64,000 bases of DNA, taken from the NCBI RefSeq assembly GCF_000764305.2, contig NW_025943831.1:124001-188000 (forward strand), read 5' to 3'. A program made the position numbers and the translations under genes. The stretch is from Hyalella azteca. Lineage: Eukaryota; Arthropoda; Malacostraca; Amphipoda; Hyalellidae. Within the stretch, counting starts at the first letter, position 1; every line of letters begins with the position of its first letter. The notes below the pieces were generated by a model, which was given only the letters and a program-made list of their open reading frames with translations, was not told the DNA's origin and made no database searches. This document shows, piece after piece, positions 57,456 through 64,000 of this stretch.

Positions 57456-58115
57456 ATGAGCACGCTATTAAGGCAACAAATTAATACGCTGAAAAAAGCT
57501 AAGGAGGAAGTGAAGCTCATTGAGTGTTTGATTGATGAAGCTCTATCGAATAAAGAAAAATATGAAGAAATTCGAGATTGGATCATCAAAAATGCAATTG
57601 CAATTGCCAAACCGCTTAAACCGTACACGAAAAATCCTTTCAAGGTAGGGAAAAGAGTGAAGAGAAGGGGTATAGAAACGCCGGAAGAAACGAACGCATG
57701 GTTAATGAAGAACAAGATTGAGAATAAAATACCACCTCCTGATCAACCTGATAGTATGTGTAATGATTATGGTGAACTACTCAAATTTTTATCCAAAGCA
57801 GAGTACAGTAAAATCAGAAAAAATAGTTTCTTGAGATCTAAAATTGTGTTTGGGCATTTTTTGGATCGATTCTGTGAAAAACATCTGAATGAACAAATAT
57901 GTGGAAGGACCAAAACATCCCTAAAAACTATTTTATCCGAGCAGTTTGATATAAGTATCTCACACGGCAATCGCCTCCGATGGCTAGGAAAGCTAGGCTA
58001 CAAATATCGGAAACTCATGGACGTATCAATATCTTTGCATCAACTATTCAGGAAGCAAAAGCAGATAACTAACATCTTCAAAAATCATCCTGATTTAGCC
58101 GAACAATGGGAGTGA
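57456..58115 (+). CDS. Polinton-associated hypothetical protein, intact ORF
   Basis: A 219-aa frame from ATG 57456 (open upstream to 57414) to TGA. The N-terminal third is a charged helix (LRQQINTLKKAKEEVKLIEC), followed by PLKPYTKNPFKVGKRVKRRG, a basic DNA-binding-like stretch. The C-terminal region (LKTILSEQFDISISHGNRLR, then LGYKYRKLMDVSISLHQLFR) looks helix-turn-helix-like. No known Polinton core gene (integrase, ATPase, protease, capsids) matches by eye. It sits 1.5-2.8 kb upstream of the polymerase remnants on the same strand, so it is probably part of the element. It is undamaged while the polymerase is broken. Confidence 0.5.
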   Translation: MSTLLRQQINTLKKAKEEVKLIECLIDEALSNKEKYEEIRDWIIKNAIAIAKPLKPYTKNPFKVGKRVKRRGIETPEETNAWLMKNKIENKIPPPDQPDSMCNDYGELLKFLSKAEYSKIRKNSFLRSKIVFGHFLDRFCEKHLNEQICGRTKTSLKTILSEQFDISISHGNRLRWLGKLGYKYRKLMDVSISLHQLFRKQKQITNIFKNHPDLAEQWE

Positions 58116-58427
58116 GACCGTCAACAGTGTTATGTAAGCAAGTGAGGTGAGGAGCACGTCAATGACAACCACTAACGGGACCTCCAATCCAATCAGCAAT
58201 GCATTGCTGACTGCTGCACCGCCACTTCACCTGCTGTTGCATTCTTGATGACGAATGCAGCAGCATCGACTGTGGAAATTCATTTCAGTAAACTCACTGA
58301 TTCATTACCATGCTTCATTTATCCCGAAAACAAAGTGACAGTCATGTTTAGGTGATCTTACTAGCTCGATCACGCCCACTCAGTTAAATGAGTTTCATGC
58401 AAGTGGGAAAAATCTTTTAACACAATG

Positions 58428-58547
58428 GATATGAAATACATGTTTGAAACAAAAATTAGCATCGCCTACTAATTCACTCAAAGACAAGATATGAAATACA
58501 TGTTTGAAACAAAAATTAGCATCACCGTCTAATTCACTCAAAGACAT
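58428..58547 (+). repeat. 60-bp tandem duplication
   Basis: Two units start at 58428 and 58488, each GATATGAAATACATGTTTGA followed by AACAAAAATTAGCATC. They differ at a few bases. Confidence 0.9.
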
Positions 58548-58747
58548 CATCAGAAAACAGATTGAATTAGATCTGTCTAAATAAAATTAAGTAACTTTAA
58601 AAGCCATCTCTTTCAAGATGAAAAAATTCATTCCATTAAAGGAAGTCTTCGTATGGAGCGTTTACTTTCAAGAGATCGTGAGTAATATCAAAAATTCATA
58701 AACCAACGAATTTCGGGAATTCATAAGTAAAATTTTACATCTAGCGT

Positions 58748-59030
58748 TCTCGATGGCAGAGTGGCTAGCGACGCGTCTTGGTAGTCGCTACGCCAGGGTT
58801 CGATCCCACAAATATCATGAGGTTTTTGCAGGTCGTACGTCGGTGGGCGGTGACATAGGAAGATCCACGGGTCGTATACGTGGGAGGCGCTGTGGGGCGG
58901 TGATTACCGAGGCGCGCACCGCGAGCAACTCATGGAAATCGAGGGTATGGCGTGTGCCAATTGACGACTACGCTGCCAGCGCATAGTAGTCGCCAATTGA
59001 CGACTACTATGCGCACACCGCGCCTAGAAT
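58748..59030 (+). mobile_element. tRNA-derived SINE, family B, with terminal hairpin
   Basis: Box A-like TGGCAGAGTGG (58753 onward) and box B GGTTCGATCCC (58798 onward) are correctly spaced for a tRNA-type polymerase III promoter, but the acceptor arms do not pair, so this is a SINE head rather than a tRNA. The body is GC-rich. The end has a perfect 14-bp hairpin (GCGCATAGTAGTCG / CGACTACTATGCGC, 58979-59014). Confidence 0.7.
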
Positions 59031-59212
59031 GAAAGATACTTTCCATAGAAAGTTGAATGCATAATAGTCTGAAAGCGCAGTTAACTTCCGCAAAGTCGGA
59101 GCTTGAATTACTTCACTGAATCATTATAATAATTCAATCATAATATCATATGAGCAAATAAATGTATTACAATAACAGAAATTGTTCAATGTGTTTTTAT
59201 TTTTTCTATATA

Positions 59213-59395
59213 AAATGAGAGTTGATAAATCATCTAATGCAAGTCATGCGAAAATCACACCTTAAGTACCAAAACCCTTTGGATAATTTTTTTAAGGAAA
59301 ATGGGAGTTGATAAATCATCGAATGTAAGTCATGTGAAAAAAACACACATTGAATACTAAAACCCTTTGGATTAATTTTTTAAGTAAAATGAATG
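59213..59395 (+). repeat. Tandem duplication of about 93 bp
   Basis: Two units share AGTTGATAAATCATC, AAGTCATG and ACCCTTTGGAT, starting near 59219 and 59306. Confidence 0.8.
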
Positions 59396-60929
59396 CAAGT
59401 ATTGTCAGCGAGAACCATTGTAAAGTTTATAACACAGTAGTTTAAAACTTAAAGAAACATATTGAAACTCAGAGGCATCGGAAAGCAATTAAAAATTCGA
59501 TCATATCAAATGAATACTTTAATTCAAAGATAGAATGTGTAATTTGCAATAGCGAAGTTCAAAACTTAAAAAGCAAACAAATGAGTATAGAAAACATTTA
59601 AATGATAGCATATTAGCAATTCTTTCTTTCATTGTAATCTTTGAAATTTAGAAGTGGATGCTATTGGAGTACATGAAGGCTCAAATGTTTATTTTAAAAA
59701 TAAATTTGAATGCATGCGAGGTGATATTAAGAAGGCTGTTCATGATGAATGCGCAGAACATATTTATCACGATATAAGAACGATCGATCCGAAGTTATTT
59801 CTCAAGAATATAATATCTGAAGTTATCCAAGTAATTAGGCAGTCAAAATTCGATACTATTAAATTCCAGCTGAATTTGTAAGTAGAGTTTTATAAATTCA
59901 AATTAGGCAGCGAGAAAACCTATAATACCGCTTCGGTAAATTCATACAGGTTTATATAACTTAGAAGGATTCAAATAAATTTAAATACAATTAAAGGACT
60001 TGAAGATAATCTGATACATAGAATCGATGAATTTACGAATAACTCTTCTGGATGTTAAGTTGTTAAACTTCACAATAAAAATCGTTGAATATAAACTTTA
60101 AGAGGTTATAGCTTAATTGATTTACCTGAAAAACTGAGAAATCCAAAATATATGTTAATAAGCATTAAAAACCAAGATAACATGTGCTTTAAGTGAACGG
60201 TCACGCACCATTTCTGCAAAGATGAAAAAATTGTAACAGAATAACGAAAATATTAAAGAAGAAAGCTGAAGAGTTGGATTTCGTAGACATCAATTTCCCT
60301 ATAAAAATTAACCACATCGATAAATTTGAAAATAATAATAATATATCTATAAATGCATATGGCTTGAATTATTGTTTGGAGCTATGCCCACTTCGAATAA
60401 CAAAAACCAAAAATAATGATGTGGTTTCATTATTGGTATTCACAAATGAGAATGGATGTCATTATATCTTGATAAAGTCTTTAAGTCTATTTATTAATAA
60501 GGCGAGTCATAAAACAAAATATGTCTGTCCATACTGCCTGCATGCATTCATACGCGAGGACCTACTTGAAAAACATAGAGATGATTGCTCTGTTCACACA
60601 CCCGTCAAATATGTTTTTTGTGATGAGAAACTAAAATACAAAGCCTTTCAAAAGACTATCAAGCATCCAATTGTGATTTACGCTGATTTTGAATCGACTT
60701 TGGTGGGTATTGATTCATGTCAACCAGACCCCAAGTCGAATTATACTCTGAATATTCAAAAGCATGAGCCTAATAGTTTCTGTTGCTATACTAAATGCGA
60801 GGATGATAGGTACTCAAAGTTGGAGTTATGTAATGGCGAAGATGCATCGGAAAAATTCGTAGAATATCTAGAAGCAGAAACAAAACGTATATATGAATTA
60901 TTAAATCAATATCCAAGATTATCAAACCA

Positions 60930-62960
60930 GATCAGCCGCTATACTTTTTTATTTATTTTTTCTTTTTCTCTCTTCTTCTTCTTTCCACGCATTTCCTACT
61001 GCGCACAGCAATCCCCCAGTTGTGGCCTTTTCCTGTGTGTATCATTAGTGCTTAAAACAATCATACATTAGTTTTACCTAGCCAAAAAACCCAACCTAAC
61101 CTAACCGAAGTAAACACAGCCTGAAATATACTAACCAAACCTGACCTAACTTAATTTTACCCTACCTAACCTTACCTAACCCAACCCAACCTAACCTAAC
61201 TTAACCTAACCTAACCAATTCTAGCCTAACCTAACGTTGCCTAGACTAACTTTGCCTTACCTAACTTAATCAAACCTAACCTAACCACCCTTTCTCATGT
61301 TCGCCATAGGAACTCGTTCCTGACTTGAACCTAACCTCAGCCAATGACGTATATTTTACGACGTTTTTAATTTTCTACCTGTACTATTTTGATACCGTGC
61401 ATGATTGTGGCCTCTATCAAAGTAAACAGTGCAAAAAGGTTAGATACGTAGTCGACCGTTGCAAAAAACACAGCTTCAAAACTACTCAAGCTACCAGTTT
61501 CTCAACTTAGTAGTCGCATTTACGAGCGCTGCCTACTCCTACACGCCGGTGGTCATCGTACGTCGTAATAACGGCTTGAGCGAAATTCTAGTTGAGGTCT
61601 TGTTTGACGGGTGATATCGAGGGAACGCCAGGGCCCCAAGCTCAACACTCGGGGCCAATAAAAGGTAATTTTTGTTTACTTTTCATTGTTATTCGCGTAA
61701 ATTTACTTCAATCCTGGTCGTTACCGAGTTAAAAGACCTTTAAAAAGCTAAAATTCGCAGTTCGGGCACGCAGGACAAATACATGGCACGGAGCAATATT
61801 AATGTTTCACGAAAACCGTTTTCTACAGAACTTTAGAAATTTTTTCTTTCGCATTATTAATTCTAAAGAACTGAAGCAGGTAACCATGTAAGAATGATCT
61901 CTTTAAGGTGAAAATAAGTTACCTAAATAATTGCTCAAAAAGTGAAAAAAAATCCAATTTTTGGTCTTTTTTAATCAAGTTTCTTGAAGAAATAATTTTT
62001 TGAAACTAAGTGATATACACAGCAATTAGCGCAATTTTATGCTCTGTTGATATTAACTTTCAGAAAGCTTCCAAAATATGCGCAGCTCGCACAATAATCT
62101 TAAGAGTAAAGACGTTGAACACGTTCAGGCAAGCTCTCGAAGTTACGCGATCTCGATGAAAATTTTGTCAATTCTTGTCCTCCTTGAAAAATCATATCTC
62201 GAGTTCTATTAAAGCTAGGATCATGAAACAGGGTCCAAATTAAAGGCAAAGACTTTAATTTTTTAATTAAAGGCTTTATTATCAAAGTTGATGAAAAAAT
62301 CTACAAAATTTTTCCGTGGAGTTGTGAAGAAAAAGTGAAAAAGTTGGTAAAAATTTGATCAAGGTTTGGCTCACAACGTTGTGAGTTTTCATTTTTTCGG
62401 CAATATGTTATAACCATATAGTGTATCTCGTCGAGACGCTTAGAGAATATGTCGTCAGAATTTCAAAAATCCTTACGGTTTGGCCGTGAGAGTTGAAAAG
62501 CCACCGAAAAATGGCTGAAAAAATTTTTCAGGGTGAATTTTGACCCCCAATTTGGAGATGAAGTTTTGACCTGACAAAAAATCGTTTGAAATCCCAAACA
62601 CACTCCAATCTTTAACCTTTCTTTTGAAATCAAGCGCATTGATCTGAGTTTGCAACTTTTCGAGCTGTGATCGTTTCCGAAACCTCGTTTTAGGTCATTT
62701 TTTTACCAAATTTCCTCTTTTTCGAGGGACTATGGGGTGGAGGGAGTGGAAATTTCGGAAATCCGACAAGAAGGTTTGGTACACAAAATATGCCAATTAA
62801 AATATGTACGGGTGTGTGCCAATTTTCATGAGATTCTATCCTGTGAGCTCCTGGGAAAAATGCTCGAGTGAAATCTTTGACCTCAAACTCCCCTGTACGT
62901 GATTATAAAGCAGCAGCATATCAATGGTGGAGAGTATAAGTATAGCGTCCGCTTCGCTGG
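60930..62960. mobile_element. Unclassified insertion inside the Polinton polymerase
   Basis: Interrupts the polymerase reading frame between the exonuclease and palm parts. The borders carry a short, imperfect inverted match (GCCGCTATACTT at 60940 and the reverse complement of AGTATAGCGTCCGC at 62940-62953). It includes the CCTAA-rich tract and AT-rich non-coding sequence, and has no recognisable transposase. It may be a composite of several insertions. Confidence 0.5.
61070..61290. repeat. Degenerate CCTAA/AACCTAACCTAA tract
   Basis: Dozens of CCTAAC/CCTAACC variants with drift, all in one orientation. CCTAA is the complement of the arthropod telomere unit TTAGG, so this may be an old interstitial telomere-like tract, or a simple repeat that expanded in place. 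A smaller cluster (CTAACCCTAGCTCTAACCCTA) occurs at 47591-47612. Confidence 0.7.
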
Positions 62961-64000
62961 CTGTAGGCACACAGAAAGTGAGCCGCTCCTGCCGAATGAA
63001 AAATATCATGAACACAGAAAGCTACAGTTTTCTAGTTTTCTAAACTCATGAAGAGTTTACTAAAGAAAACTATAAGGTTGGAGACAACAACCACCTAATG
63101 GGAGACTATAGAGGTCCAGCGCATCTAAAATGCAATTTTAAAATTAAAAAATCTAATTTTATTCCAGTGTTTATGCATAACTTATCCAATTATGATTCAC
63201 ATCTGTTTATTAAAGAACTAGGTAAAGTGTCTGGTAAAATAAATGCTATACCAGAAACGGATCAAAAATACATAAGTTTCACACAGACCATCAAAGTCGG
63301 AACGTATATAGATAAGAAAACTGGGAGAGAGCGAGACATAACAAGAGACTTAAGATTCTTAGACACTTTCAGATTCATGTCCTCATCGTTGGATGTAATA
63401 TAAAAAAATTTATCAGAGCATGTGGAGTTGAAAAGTCATTTCCCTAATAATGAGCAGTTTAAATTGATACAAAACAAAGGTATATATCCATACGATTATA
63501 TGGATACCTATGATAAAATTAATTCAATTAGTTTACATAGGGGGTGAATTCTATAGCAAATTAAATGATAAGCATATATCTGATAAAGAATATGGACATG
63601 CTAAAGAGGTTTGGGATGTATTCAAATGCAATTTAAAGACTATCATAATCTCTATCTCAAAGTTGATACCTTGTTATTAAGTGAGGTGTTTGAGAACTTT
63701 GGAAATACCTGTTTGAAAACATACATACTAGACCCAGCCCATTATTTCACAGCTCCTGGTCTATTCTTTGATGCTCTATTAAAAGTTACTGAGATAGAAT
63801 TAGACTTGCTGAACGATCCTGATATGATACTATTCATTGAGAAAGGCATTAGAGGTGGTGTTTCAATGATTTCTTCAAAATATGCTAAAGCAAATAATAA
63901 ATATATCCCTGAAAGTTATGATCCTCAAAAATAGAGTAATTATATATCATACATGGACGCAAATAATTTATATGGTTGGGCAATGCCACAAAGCCTACCA

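Larger units (their letters stand above)
59654..64000 (+). pseudogene. Polinton/Maverick protein-primed DNA polymerase B, broken
   Basis: Plus-strand pieces in family order. 59654-59881 is an N-terminal fragment (AEHIYHDIRTIDPKLFLKNI). 60274-60930 has a zinc-finger-like CPYCLHAFIREDLLEKHRDD and the exonuclease I motif IYADFESTLVG. 63080-63400 has DYRGPAHLKCNF, MHNLSNYDSHLFIKELGKVS and FLDTFRFMSSSL. 63590-64000 has DYHNLYLKVDTLLLSEVFEN, DPAHYFTAPGLFFDALLK, FIEKGIRGGVSMISSKYAKA and DANNLYGWAM at the polymerase palm. The family is known to replicate Polintons by protein priming. Damage: 2 kb of foreign sequence at about 60930-62960 with loss of the linking segment, stop codons near 63401 and 63932, and a frameshift near 63540. 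The element continues past the window. It cannot encode an active enzyme. Confidence 0.9.

Noticed and set aside
58753..58826. A functional tRNA gene
   Set aside because: Box A and box B are present but the 5' and 3' acceptor strands do not pair and a GC-rich SINE body follows.

Overview
The window is nuclear DNA from an animal, most likely an arthropod. Short, GC-richer exons with clean GT/AG borders sit in AT-rich introns and intergenic sequence full of decayed transposable elements. Penelope, CR1/jockey-like, Tc1-mariner, tRNA-derived SINE and Polinton relics are all present, and a degenerate CCTAA-rich tract (61070-61290) resembles the arthropod TTAGG telomere motif. One n at 8684 suggests a draft assembly. 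I cannot name the species.

Region by region: 1-11.5 kb has no recognisable gene, only MITE-like and foldback repeats. 11617-17611 (minus) is a gene whose ten proposed splice junctions are all phase-compatible: signal peptide, two LDL-receptor class A modules, a long Ser/Thr/Asn-rich stalk and a divergent C-type lectin domain, about 739 aa. 19160-21378 (minus) is a four-exon 7-dehydrocholesterol-reductase-like sterol reductase, about 409 aa. 22332-23922 is a dead Tc1-like transposon with long inverted repeats. 24161-24433 is an orphan coding exon candidate. 26576-28562 (minus) is a five-exon coiled-coil protein with a His-rich tail. 30.7-33.7 kb is repeats (foldback family, Penelope, SINE). 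33885-36690 (plus) is a small basic, probably nuclear protein of unknown function. 37.6-41.5 kb is a nest of CR1-like and Penelope fragments. 44507-45078 (minus) is a small secreted Cys-rich protein with a SINE just downstream. 49420-56305 (plus) is a trehalose/sugar transporter (SLC2-like MFS) gene, five internal exons of which are visible. One exon carries a frameshift, and its large first intron holds a reversed non-LTR element. 57.4 kb to the end is a decayed Polinton/Maverick: one intact ORF of unknown function and a broken protein-primed DNA polymerase interrupted by a 2 kb insertion.

The genes do not form one pathway. The most unusual shared feature is physical: in four genes (lectin, sterol reductase, coiled-coil, sugar transporter) short tandem-repeat arrays lie directly on or beside exon ends. 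Some copy the splice donor several times and two overlap a stop codon.
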